Shown here piece by piece: positions 25,485 through 33,455 of a DNA stretch of 64,000 nucleotides. The position numbers were made by a program, and so were the translations under genes. Within the stretch, counting starts at the first letter, position 1. Each line of letters starts with the position of its first letter. This DNA comes from Glaciecola sp047250385 (lineage in GTDB: Bacteria; Pseudomonadota; Gammaproteobacteria; Enterobacterales; Alteromonadaceae): NCBI RefSeq assembly GCF_047250385.1, contig NZ_JBLBVM010000049.1:1-64000 (forward strand), in the 5' to 3' direction. The notes under the pieces were generated by a model. The model was not told where the DNA came from, made no database searches, and saw only the letters and a list, made by a program, of their open reading frames with translations.

Positions 25485-25512
25485 AAAGCTAAATACTATG
25501 TTATTTAGCTTT
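25485..25512 (+). other. Perfect 11-bp intergenic palindrome
   Basis: AAAGCTAAATA (25485-25495) and TATTTAGCTTT (25502-25512) are perfect inverse complements with a 6-base loop, located between two same-strand genes and 30 bases before the flippase ATG. No T-run follows on the plus strand; on the minus strand a short T-run lies four bases beyond. It may be a weak terminator, an mRNA-stability hairpin or an operator. Confidence 0.5.
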
Positions 25513-25542
25513 CACAAAACCTAGACTAACAACAAGACTAAA

Positions 25543-27012
25543 ATGAATTTATCCAAGTCTCTAATCACCGCTTATAAATGGAATGTTGTTGGAAATATTG
25601 CAATTAGAAGCCTAAGCGTTGTATCAACGTTAGTGCTTGTTAGAGTCTTGTCCCCTGAAGATTTCGGCATTATGGCGATGGCTACTATATTTATTGGTTT
25701 TTTCCAAATGCTATCTAATGCTAGCGTCAACCGCTATCTAATTTTGTTAGAGCGTCCAAGCAAAGAAGATTACGATGCGGCATGGACGCTCACAATCATT
25801 CTCAGATTTATTTCGATGTCAATCCTGTTTGCGCTTTCATCTACTATAGCTAAATACATGACGACACCTGAACTGACCCTTGTATTGCAAATTATTTGTT
25901 TCGTGTATTTCTTGGCAGCGTTCATGAGTCCAGGCATGATAAAACTAGAACGGGATATCAATTTTAAGGCCTTAAATAAAATAGCAGTTATAGCTAAATT
26001 AAGTGCAACAATAATCACAGTCTACTTTGCAATAAAACTCGAGTCTTACTTTGCTTTGATAATTGGCGAGTCCGTACTAATATCAGCAACCCTAATTTTA
26101 AGCTATGTCATTTGTACGCATAAGCCAGCCTTAAATTTTAGTTTCGACCCGAAAATGTTTCAATTTGCTTCGTATATTTTTCTTCGAAACTTGGTTGGGT
26201 ACAGTCGCTCAAAAGTAGATGCATTTATCGTCGGGAAGCTATTTGGAAATGATGTGTTAGGCGGCTTCACTGTTGCTAGACAATTTGCAATTATGCCCCA
26301 AGATGAAATTTTTGGACCAGCAATGCAACCTGCTTATGCTGCCCTATCCCAGTTGAAAAATAATATCGCACAATTTGATGCTAAGCTTTATCAAGCGCTT
26401 TTTATTGGCTACTCCCTACTTATCCCCTCAGCTTTTGGTCTACTCTATTGTGCAGAAAACTTCGTCGCGGTTGTTCTAGGCGCACAATGGATTGCAGTAG
26501 CTGAGTATATAGGTTTAATAGCATTTCTTATGCTTCCTTTTTACACTCAACCAATTTTAAATATTGCATATGACTCCAGACAGAAATCAAAATATTCGAT
26601 AGTCCCAGACATTCTGGCACTTACCTTTATGATCTTAGCTATTTATTATTTTATACCACAGTCCATTGTGACCTTTGTTGATTTACGATTAGTGGTTGGG
26701 CTTTTAACTTTACTTATTTTGTTTATCGCAGCTAAATTATTCTTAGGCCTTCAGTTACGTCTTTTACTTATTACTTTGGCACCAGCGGCCTTGTGCAGTA
26801 TTGTTATGTTTGCGTTCCTAAATCTAATGACAATTGATACGTCAGTTCAAACTATCGATCTTATAATTGAAATTTCTCTGGGATTTGCTAGCTATAGTTT
26901 GTGCTACTATTTAATGTTTGCTGTTCTAATAAAGCTCTGGCCGGGCTCATTCGTAACACGATTAATACCAAACGCCTTATACAATCTTTTACCGAATAAC
27001 AAACAGCGTTGA
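25543..27012 (+). CDS. wzx: Wzx-type polysaccharide flippase (MOP superfamily)
   Basis: 489 residues with about 12-14 membrane helices and the N-terminal signature LVLVRVLSPEDFGIMAMATI (about 30-49) of the RfbX/Wzx (polysaccharide synthase) family. SKVDAFIVGKLFGNDVLGGF near 222-241 is the second conserved block. Such proteins move undecaprenyl-pyrophosphate-linked oligosaccharides to the periplasmic face. It is clearly paralogous to the flippase at 31944 in both blocks. Its gene is preceded by the palindrome at 25485 and followed by a 200-base gap, so it may have its own transcript. Family sure; carried unit unknown. Confidence 0.85.
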   Translation: MNLSKSLITAYKWNVVGNIAIRSLSVVSTLVLVRVLSPEDFGIMAMATIFIGFFQMLSNASVNRYLILLERPSKEDYDAAWTLTIILRFISMSILFALSSTIAKYMTTPELTLVLQIICFVYFLAAFMSPGMIKLERDINFKALNKIAVIAKLSATIITVYFAIKLESYFALIIGESVLISATLILSYVICTHKPALNFSFDPKMFQFASYIFLRNLVGYSRSKVDAFIVGKLFGNDVLGGFTVARQFAIMPQDEIFGPAMQPAYAALSQLKNNIAQFDAKLYQALFIGYSLLIPSAFGLLYCAENFVAVVLGAQWIAVAEYIGLIAFLMLPFYTQPILNIAYDSRQKSKYSIVPDILALTFMILAIYYFIPQSIVTFVDLRLVVGLLTLLILFIAAKLFLGLQLRLLLITLAPAALCSIVMFAFLNLMTIDTSVQTIDLIIEISLGFASYSLCYYLMFAVLIKLWPGSFVTRLIPNALYNLLPNNKQR

Positions 27013-27219
27013 AATTGCCAATCTATATCCATTTCTCAATTGTTTTCAGTTGATTAACAGATACGACTTGTATACCATTCAGCGACTTTTTGTTAAATTT
27101 TGACGGTTTCAAAATCAATCTTAAAACTATTAATTAAACGGAAAATTTGCTAGGTTAATCAATAGAAAAATTAAGCAATAACATTTAAATTTTACGCGAA
27201 AGCACAAAGGGAGTTATAC

Positions 27220-28086
27220 ATGAAAGATTCTGAAGGGCGGGAAAACCCAATTCGTATGCCTATTAGAATCAAGCATCTACCTAACTTCATTGCTGACAAG
27301 ATATCTCAGAAAAAACTTTTAGCGAAATCAACGGACTCAGATATAACATTTAATCTTTGTTTTTTTAGCTGCGAGTCTTACTTCGATTATCTCCATTGTT
27401 CAATACATAGCGTTGTTAATCAATTATCGTCATTCAAATATAAAATATTTGTATTCAATGATAGTGATCAACCCATTACCAATGAGCAAAGCGAGATTTT
27501 ACGCAATCTCAGCCCTCAAGTTGAAATCATATTATGGCCAAAGAGCATGGGCTGGGGGGCAGAGCAAATAAGTAACATTTGGCGAGCTTACGAATATGCG
27601 GCGGAACAAGCGAAGCCCAATGACATTATTGCAAGAGTCGATTCTGATGTGTTCTTTGTAAATGAACGAATTTTCAAGCAAGTAGCCGCCCAAGGTGCTG
27701 ACTTAATGGGCGACGGTCATTTTGTTGATTTTAAATACTGTCAAGGAGGATGTTATTTCTTTAAAGCCTCCGCGGTTAGAAAGATAGTTAATTTAATCGC
27801 CACTGAAAGTATGGAAAAGTTAGTCAAAGAAATAGACGTAGAGGTTGAAGATGTAGCAGCAACCGCATTTGCCAAGAAACTTAACTTAAACGTTGTTCAA
27901 ACTTGGTTTATGGGTTTTCCAAATGAACTGGAACATAACAAATACTTCATATGGTGGTTTAAAAGCAAATTCAGTTGCGTCCACTTTGTAATGAAAAATA
28001 AAGACAAGATGTTGACTGCATATTTAGAATATTTTGATAATAATCCGAATGATAAGTTTTCTCGGCATCTCAAGAGAAAGGTATAG
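27220..28086 (+). CDS. GT-A-fold glycosyltransferase-like protein
   Basis: 288 residues with AAGGGAG 7 bases before the ATG. After a basic N-terminal stretch, FNLCFFSCESYFDYLHCSIH begins the fold, FVFNDSD near 87 the donor strand, and DIIARVDSDVFFVNERIF near 138-155 supplies the DXD (DSD). YCQGGCYFFKASAVRKI near 173-190 is the post-DXD substrate loop. Similar in plan, not in detail, to the protein at 24518. It heads the operon that runs through the deoxysugar cassette, 8 bases before the isomerase. A weak TTGACG/TAAAAC promoter-like pair lies near 27100-27127. Confidence 0.6.
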   Translation: MKDSEGRENPIRMPIRIKHLPNFIADKISQKKLLAKSTDSDITFNLCFFSCESYFDYLHCSIHSVVNQLSSFKYKIFVFNDSDQPITNEQSEILRNLSPQVEIILWPKSMGWGAEQISNIWRAYEYAAEQAKPNDIIARVDSDVFFVNERIFKQVAAQGADLMGDGHFVDFKYCQGGCYFFKASAVRKIVNLIATESMEKLVKEIDVEVEDVAATAFAKKLNLNVVQTWFMGFPNELEHNKYFIWWFKSKFSCVHFVMKNKDKMLTAYLEYFDNNPNDKFSRHLKRKV

Positions 28087-28094
28087 GTCGACTA

Positions 28095-28523
28095 ATGGTA
28101 GATAAAAATAACATGTCTGATTACCCTAATGTCCAAATGGTTGACTTTAAATCATGTGGTGATGAGCGAGGTTCTTTAATTGCTTTAGAGCAAATTAAAA
28201 ATGTTCCGTTTGATATCAAGCGCGTTTATTACATGTTTGATACAAAAGAAGGTGTTACTCGAGGTTTTCATGCTCACAAAGCATTGAAGCAAGTTGCGAT
28301 TGCGGTAAAGGGCTCGTGTAACTTTGTTCTGGACAATGGCAAAAAGCGAGTTAATGTCAAACTAGACGACCCATGCAAAGGTTTACTTATTGAAGAGTTT
28401 ATTTGGCGGGAAATGAATCAATTTAGTCCTGACTGTGTGCTGATGGTGCTCGCAAGTGAATACTATGACGAAAGTGATTATGTTAGAGACTATGACGAAT
28501 TTTTAAAGGCACAATTAAAGTGA
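28095..28523 (+). CDS. dTDP-6-deoxyhexose 3,4-ketoisomerase (FdtA/QdtA family)
   Basis: 142 residues, the normal size for the WxcM/FdtA cupin family. The conserved opening DERGSLIALE (about 22-31) and the catalytic His pair in RGFHAHK (about 56-62) are present. FVLDNG and the late SPDCVLMVLASEYYDESDYVRDY (about 114-136, the family-closing YdexDYirdy element) complete the match. The enzyme moves the keto group of dTDP-4-keto-6-deoxyglucose from C4 to C3. The next two genes, each overlapping by 4 bases, encode the acetyltransferase and aminotransferase, so the trio forms a 3-acetamido-3,6-dideoxyhexose pathway. Fuc3NAc (FdtA) versus Qui3NAc (QdtA) cannot be told here. Confidence 0.85.
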   Translation: MVDKNNMSDYPNVQMVDFKSCGDERGSLIALEQIKNVPFDIKRVYYMFDTKEGVTRGFHAHKALKQVAIAVKGSCNFVLDNGKKRVNVKLDDPCKGLLIEEFIWREMNQFSPDCVLMVLASEYYDESDYVRDYDEFLKAQLK

Positions 28524-28957
28524 TCCACTCTTTAGCAGACGTACAAACGGTTCATATTGGTCAAAGCACAACGGTATGGCAATTTAACGTTATCTTACCA
28601 AACGCAGTTATCGGTGATAATTGCAATATTTGTTCACATTGTTTTATTGAAAATGATGTTATTATTGGACATAGGGTCACGATTAAAAATGGCGTCTATT
28701 TATGGGATGGAACAACGATTGAGGATGATGTATTTATTGGCCCCAACGTTACCTTCTCAAACGACAAGTACCCTCGTTCAAAAAACCATGATGTCGAGTT
28801 TACCAAAACACGAGTATGCAAAGGTACGTCAATAGGTGCGAATGCCACGATATTACCTGGTATTACTATTGGAGAGTATGCAATGATTGGTGCAGGCTCG
28901 GTAGTAACAAAGAATGTGCCAGCACATACAACAGTAAAAGGTAACCCTGCAAAATGA
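28520..28957 (+). CDS. Left-handed beta-helix N-acetyltransferase (FdtC/WbpD-like)
   Basis: 145 residues from a GTG that overlaps the upstream stop (GTGA). Hexapeptide repeats run through most of the protein: VIGDNCNICSHCFIENDVII, VTIKNGVYLWDGTTIEDDVFI, and TSIGANATILPGITIGEYAMI (each truncated here to its core) with the family block GPNVTFSNDKYPRS near 75-88 holding the active-site region. Uses acetyl-CoA to N-acetylate a nucleotide-linked amino sugar, here presumably dTDP-3-amino-3,6-dideoxyhexose. Slightly short at the C-terminus compared with 150-190 residues in homologues, ending directly at the aminotransferase start. Confidence 0.82.
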   Translation: MIHSLADVQTVHIGQSTTVWQFNVILPNAVIGDNCNICSHCFIENDVIIGHRVTIKNGVYLWDGTTIEDDVFIGPNVTFSNDKYPRSKNHDVEFTKTRVCKGTSIGANATILPGITIGEYAMIGAGSVVTKNVPAHTTVKGNPAK

Positions 28958-30087
28958 CTGCGAACAATTCAGGCTCTGTAATTCCTTTTTTAAGTCTTAA
29001 AGAAGTTAATGACCAATACAACGCCGAGTTAAAACAAGCCGCGTGTCGCGTAATTGACTCGGGTTGGTATCTTCAAGGTACCGAAGTAAGTGAGTTTGAG
29101 GGCGCATTTGCAGAATTTTGCGGCGCAAAATATTGTGTTGGTGTAGCCAACGGACTTGACGCACTCAACTTAATTTTCAGAGCTTACTTGGAAATGGGTA
29201 AACTTGAGAAAGGTGACGAAGTTATTGTACCAGCGAATACTTACATTGCTTCAGTATTGGCAATTACAGAGAATGGCTTAACTCCAGTGCTTGTTGAACC
29301 CAGTGCTTCAACATTTAATCTAGATCCAATCAAAGTTAAAGAAAGAGTATCAAAAAAGACAAAGGCTATATTAGCGGTTCATTTGTACGGCCAAATCACT
29401 GATTTTGAACAACTTGATCAAATTAGCAAAGAAAATAACTTACTCCTTATTGAAGATAGCGCTCAAGCTCACGGAGCAACGTTTGAGGGACGAAAGGCTG
29501 GAAATTTAGGTCACGCTAGCGGATTTAGTTTTTACCCCGGTAAAAACCTTGGTGCACTTGGGGATGCTGGCGCTGTCACTACCAATGATGCGGAACTTGC
29601 GAAGTTGGTAAAAAATTTGGGCAACTACGGCACATCTAAACGCTATATTAATGATTTCAAAGGAATAAACAGTAGACTTTCTGAAATTCAAGCTGCCTTT
29701 TTAAGTGTAAAATTAAAGTATTTAATAAATGAAATTGAAGTTCGTAGAAATATTGCGAATAAATACCTGAAAAAAATTAACAATCCAGCAATAGTACTTC
29801 CTAATGTCCCTAAAGCTACCGCGCATGTATGGCACTTATTTGTTATTAGAACAAAGCACAGAGATGAATTATTGGATTATATGTTGAATGCAGGCATTCA
29901 GAGCTTGATTCATTATCCCATCGCTCCACATAAACAACTTGCTTATAAAGAATATAATCACTTAATGTTGCCAATTACCGAGGCTTTACAAAATGAAGTA
30001 CTGAGCTTGCCTATTTCGCCGACGTTGAGCGATGAGCAAGTTGATAGAATAATTGGCGTAGTTAATGCTTTCAAACCCTGCAGATAA
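28954..30087 (+). CDS. DegT/DnrJ/EryC1-family sugar aminotransferase (FdtB/QdtB-like)
   Basis: 377 residues, PLP-dependent. The N-terminal FLSLKEVNDQYNAELKQA is typical; GVANGLDALNLIFRA near 66-80 binds the PLP phosphate; LLIEDSAQAHGA near 162-173 contains the PLP-pyridine Asp; and SFYPGKNLGALGDAGA near 190-205 carries the Schiff-base Lys. The C-terminal VWHLFVIR and HYPIAPHKQ complete the family pattern, and the GlnAlaHis version is common in 3-aminotransferases such as FdtB, QdtB and WbpE. Couples to the acetyltransferase by a 4-base overlap. It would aminate the 3-keto sugar made by the ketoisomerase. Confidence 0.87.
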   Translation: MTANNSGSVIPFLSLKEVNDQYNAELKQAACRVIDSGWYLQGTEVSEFEGAFAEFCGAKYCVGVANGLDALNLIFRAYLEMGKLEKGDEVIVPANTYIASVLAITENGLTPVLVEPSASTFNLDPIKVKERVSKKTKAILAVHLYGQITDFEQLDQISKENNLLLIEDSAQAHGATFEGRKAGNLGHASGFSFYPGKNLGALGDAGAVTTNDAELAKLVKNLGNYGTSKRYINDFKGINSRLSEIQAAFLSVKLKYLINEIEVRRNIANKYLKKINNPAIVLPNVPKATAHVWHLFVIRTKHRDELLDYMLNAGIQSLIHYPIAPHKQLAYKEYNHLMLPITEALQNEVLSLPISPTLSDEQVDRIIGVVNAFKPCR

Positions 30088-31558
30088 GTTAATAATTGAT
30101 AACCAGCGTAAACTTCGTGCACTGGAGGACGAGTTGCTGGCTTCGAACAATATAGACGTTGCCAACAAAGCAGTCAGGTTTGCTATAAACAATCGCTCCT
30201 CAATATATTGCTCGCCAGTTATTGAGAGGTTTTATTTGACTTTGGCCGATAATATAGAAGAACCTATACACAGCAAAGCTTGCTTCCCAAATCAATCCCC
30301 CAGAATTCTTCATGTTTTAACTCGAAGTTACCTTAAGGGTGGCCACACTAGATTTGTTGAACGTTGGATGGAAACGGCAACTCCCGACGAAGTTCATAGT
30401 GTATATATAACAGACCAACATCACGAACATGAAGTAACCCCCACCATTCATAAACAGACTAAAAGATTAAGTGGTAAGTTGATATTGGCAGAAAGTGGTT
30501 TGCCCCTTTTGAAAAATGCAAAAAACCTAAGAGTGGAAGCCTCGAATTATGATTTCATTATCTTACATCATCATATGCACGATGCTGTCCCTATAGTTGC
30601 GTTCGGCAATAAAAACTTCAAACAAAAAGTCATTGTTTTTAATCATGCAGGCCATCTTTTTTGGCTGGGAGCATTAATCACAGACTTTGTAATTGATATT
30701 GAACGTGGGCAAAATCAAATTAGCAAAGTAAAACGGGGTATTGAGTTTAGTAAGGTTATAAATTTAATTGCACCTGAGGTCCCAGAAATAAAACATGATG
30801 CTGCAAAAGTTAGGAAAAAATTCAAAATACCATCTAAAGGATTTGTTATTTGCGCTATGGCTAGCGATGCAAAGTTTACTCCAATTGAGAAATATAACTT
30901 TCCAAGCACAATCGCTAAGATTTTAGAAAAAACTGAAAACACATATTTTTTAGGGATTGGACCGCATAAACGAAATCCTATTTGGAAGGATTTACTTAAG
31001 CAATACCCTCATCGAGTCATACTTCTTGGTTCTAGACCTTTTTCTGAAGTTCAATCTTTGTTGAAAAGTAGTGATTTGTTTTTAGACTCGTTTCCCTTTA
31101 ACTCATGGACTTCGATGATCGATGCTATTTCTTTAGCACACTTACCCGTGTTATCTCTGAAAACGCCAGTAGGACTACCCGCGTTTTTAGAGCACAGCCT
31201 TGCTGACACCGAATCAGAAGAAATATTAATTAGGCGAGTTATCGCGCTGAGTACAAACGATATTGAGCTAGAACTAAATAAAAGTGATATGTTGAATAGA
31301 ATAAAGCAATGCTCAAGAGAACAGTTTGCTGCTAATATTCGTGATGTTCTCGATTCACTTCAAGACTTAAAACACAAGCGCCGAGAGAATATTTGTTTTG
31401 ATGAATCCCTAGAAGAGCTTGATAAACATTTTATTCAAATGAACTCAGGCTCAAAATCCAAAACTATTGGGCATAAGAATATAGTTGCTTTGCACTACTC
31501 GCCATCGAATATGCGCTCTGTATTTATTCTCGGTAAAGAGTTCTCTATTGACTATTGA
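30065..31558 (+). CDS. Glycosyltransferase with GT-B fold (GT4/GT41-like C-terminal domain)
   Basis: 497 residues; its ATG lies 23 bases inside the aminotransferase gene. About 80 N-terminal residues form a helical extension. RILHVLTRSYLKGGHTRFVE near 80-99 resembles the GT-B acceptor-domain start with its Gly-Gly loop, and FVICAMASDAKFTPIEKYN near 258 begins the donor domain. YFLGIGPHKRNPIWKDLL, VILLGSRPFSEVQSLLKSSD and DLFLDSFPFNSWTSMIDAIS (about 330-350) match the O-GlcNAc-transferase-like or GT4 donor block, including DSFPFN. No membrane segment. Likely adds one sugar of the repeat unit. Confidence 0.65.
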   Translation: MLSNPADKLIIDNQRKLRALEDELLASNNIDVANKAVRFAINNRSSIYCSPVIERFYLTLADNIEEPIHSKACFPNQSPRILHVLTRSYLKGGHTRFVERWMETATPDEVHSVYITDQHHEHEVTPTIHKQTKRLSGKLILAESGLPLLKNAKNLRVEASNYDFIILHHHMHDAVPIVAFGNKNFKQKVIVFNHAGHLFWLGALITDFVIDIERGQNQISKVKRGIEFSKVINLIAPEVPEIKHDAAKVRKKFKIPSKGFVICAMASDAKFTPIEKYNFPSTIAKILEKTENTYFLGIGPHKRNPIWKDLLKQYPHRVILLGSRPFSEVQSLLKSSDLFLDSFPFNSWTSMIDAISLAHLPVLSLKTPVGLPAFLEHSLADTESEEILIRRVIALSTNDIELELNKSDMLNRIKQCSREQFAANIRDVLDSLQDLKHKRRENICFDESLEELDKHFIQMNSGSKSKTIGHKNIVALHYSPSNMRSVFILGKEFSIDY

Positions 31559-31702
31559 TAGCAGTAATACTGTAATAGCATGCTCTATTCAAAGATTTCT
31601 ACTTTGATAGTTGTTACGGAATATTGATTATTTTAAATTAGGCTCGGAAGCATCAATGTGACCGTAAAATATTAAACATATCTACAACAAGTGAACCAGT
31701 AA

Positions 31703-31954
31703 ATGTGCGTTTTTTTTATTTCCAACAAATTTACTATCAATGAAAGAAATTTACGTGCAATTAAGAAGTCACTGAAGTTTAGACGACTTGATTGCGCATA
31801 CTCCTTTGTCTCGCTCGGGAATTGGATAGATGACCATTCTAGACTTACTGCGATAAATACAGATTCAAACGCAATTCGAATAATTGCTGATAGTCTTTGC
31901 AGTTTTTTTGCATTGAATTGTAATGTTTTAGAAAATCCAAAAAATGAGTATTAG
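31703..31954 (+). CDS. 83-residue protein, possible fragment of an asparagine-synthase-like domain
   Basis: 83 residues. It begins Met-Cys, and LRAIKKSLKFRRLD followed by DDHSRLTAINTDSN has the spacing of the class II glutamine amidotransferase opening (MC..., a HRGPD-like segment, then GHRRLSIID), though the catalytic HRGPD motif is absent. The frame ends at TAG 11 bases inside the flippase gene. No convincing ribosome site is seen. It could be a decayed remnant of a gene replaced by the flippase, a small real protein translationally linked to it, or chance. Confidence is low. Confidence 0.3.
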   Translation: MCVFFISNKFTINERNLRAIKKSLKFRRLDCAYSFVSLGNWIDDHSRLTAINTDSNAIRIIADSLCSFFALNCNVLENPKNEY

Positions 31955-33431
31955 TCAAAAAGTATTAAAAGGATCAATTTGGTCTCTTGCCATTTCTTGG
32001 TTTAACCGCTCAATTGGACTGATCAGCACATTAATTTTGCTTAGAGTCTTGCAACCAGCAGATTTTGGAATTGTAGCGCTAGCGACCATGGTGATGCTTC
32101 TGTTTATGTCTTTTTGTGAATTAGGCATCCGCCAGTACATTATTAAAACTCCTGATATCACTGACGAAATGGTTAATAATGCTTGGTCATTACAGTTAGT
32201 TATAAATTTTATTATTACAATATGTTTGCTGCTCACAGCACCTGTAATATCAACTATCCTAGGTGATGAAAAGCTTACCGATATATTGAGAGTTATCGCT
32301 TTTATTCCGAGTATCGCCGCTCTAAACAATATTGGAGGAACACTTTTAATAAAACAATTAGACTATTCTAAAGTAACAAAGATTGCTATTGGTGCAAAGT
32401 TGGTTTCTACACCAGTTACTATATATATTGCTGTCATACATAAGTCCTACTGGGCTCTCGTCATAGGCAACCTCACAAGCATAATAGTCGTTTGTATTTT
32501 TAGTTACTTATTTATTAGCTACAGACCTAGATTAAGATTTTCAAAGTTTAAGGAAATTTTTGCTGAAACAAAATGGCTGTTAATTGGTACTCTCACAGGT
32601 TTTATAAGATCTAAAATAGAGAGTTTTATAGTAAATAGTAAGTTTGGAGTCGAAGGATTAGGTTTATACGATACTTCAAAAGAATTCGCCTTATTACCCT
32701 TAAGCGATATTATAACCCCAGCGTCGGCACCACTTTTAGCTGGCGTATCATCAATTAAAACAGGCTTGAACGACGCTTACAAAGCTATAATTAAATACTT
32801 ATATATCGCGATGTTTTTTATCATTCCTTCCATTGTTGGTATATTTATTGTCGGAGACTTATTTGTAGAAGTAGTTATGGGTGAGCAGTGGATAAAAGCG
32901 ATCCCCATTTTTAAAACCGTTTCGATATTAATGATAGTTTTCCCCATATACAATTGCTGCCGCACAATAATGTTTTTATCAAACGATTTGAAAGTTCTAA
33001 CGATAATGGATATAGCTTCAATTGCAGCAATGCTAGCTATTCTAACTCCTTCATTTATAGATAGTCTCGAGTTTCTCGCTTGGGGAAGGGTACTTATTGG
33101 AGTATGTTTTGCTTTCACCCTAATAGCCATGTTAAAAGTTCGATATAAATTTAGTGTAAAACCTATATTCGTTTTGTTCGTCGCAGTTCTTACACTATCG
33201 TTACCTTTTGCATCTTGTATATACTTTTTAAAACTACACATGCTTGATCAGGGTAAAGTAATAAGTTTGTTAGTCTCTTCGTTTTGTGGTTGCATAGTCT
33301 ATTTATCAACTGTTTTCTTTTCAATCAAAATACTAGCAAAACGAAGCGAGTACTTTTTGTTTACAAGTGAATTTATTAACAACAATATTAGTACTATAAA
33401 AACTAAAGTATCGCATATTCTTAATAAGTGA
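31944..33431 (+). CDS. wzx: Second Wzx-type polysaccharide flippase (MOP superfamily)
   Basis: 495 residues, 12-14 membrane helices. The N-terminal block LILLRVLQPADFGIVALATM and the internal SKIESFIVNSKFGVEGLGLY line up with the same blocks of the flippase at 25543, marking the two as paralogues of moderate divergence. TM segments continue to the C-terminus (KPIFVLFVAVLTLSLPFASC). Expected to flip a lipid-linked oligosaccharide. Two flippases in one locus may serve different repeat units, or one may be redundant after recombination. The gene is followed by the CDP-glycerol-type transferase after 24 bases. Confidence 0.85.
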   Translation: MSISQKVLKGSIWSLAISWFNRSIGLISTLILLRVLQPADFGIVALATMVMLLFMSFCELGIRQYIIKTPDITDEMVNNAWSLQLVINFIITICLLLTAPVISTILGDEKLTDILRVIAFIPSIAALNNIGGTLLIKQLDYSKVTKIAIGAKLVSTPVTIYIAVIHKSYWALVIGNLTSIIVVCIFSYLFISYRPRLRFSKFKEIFAETKWLLIGTLTGFIRSKIESFIVNSKFGVEGLGLYDTSKEFALLPLSDIITPASAPLLAGVSSIKTGLNDAYKAIIKYLYIAMFFIIPSIVGIFIVGDLFVEVVMGEQWIKAIPIFKTVSILMIVFPIYNCCRTIMFLSNDLKVLTIMDIASIAAMLAILTPSFIDSLEFLAWGRVLIGVCFAFTLIAMLKVRYKFSVKPIFVLFVAVLTLSLPFASCIYFLKLHMLDQGKVISLLVSSFCGCIVYLSTVFFSIKILAKRSEYFLFTSEFINNNISTIKTKVSHILNK

Positions 33432-33455
33432 TAGAAAATAAATTGAGCATTACAT

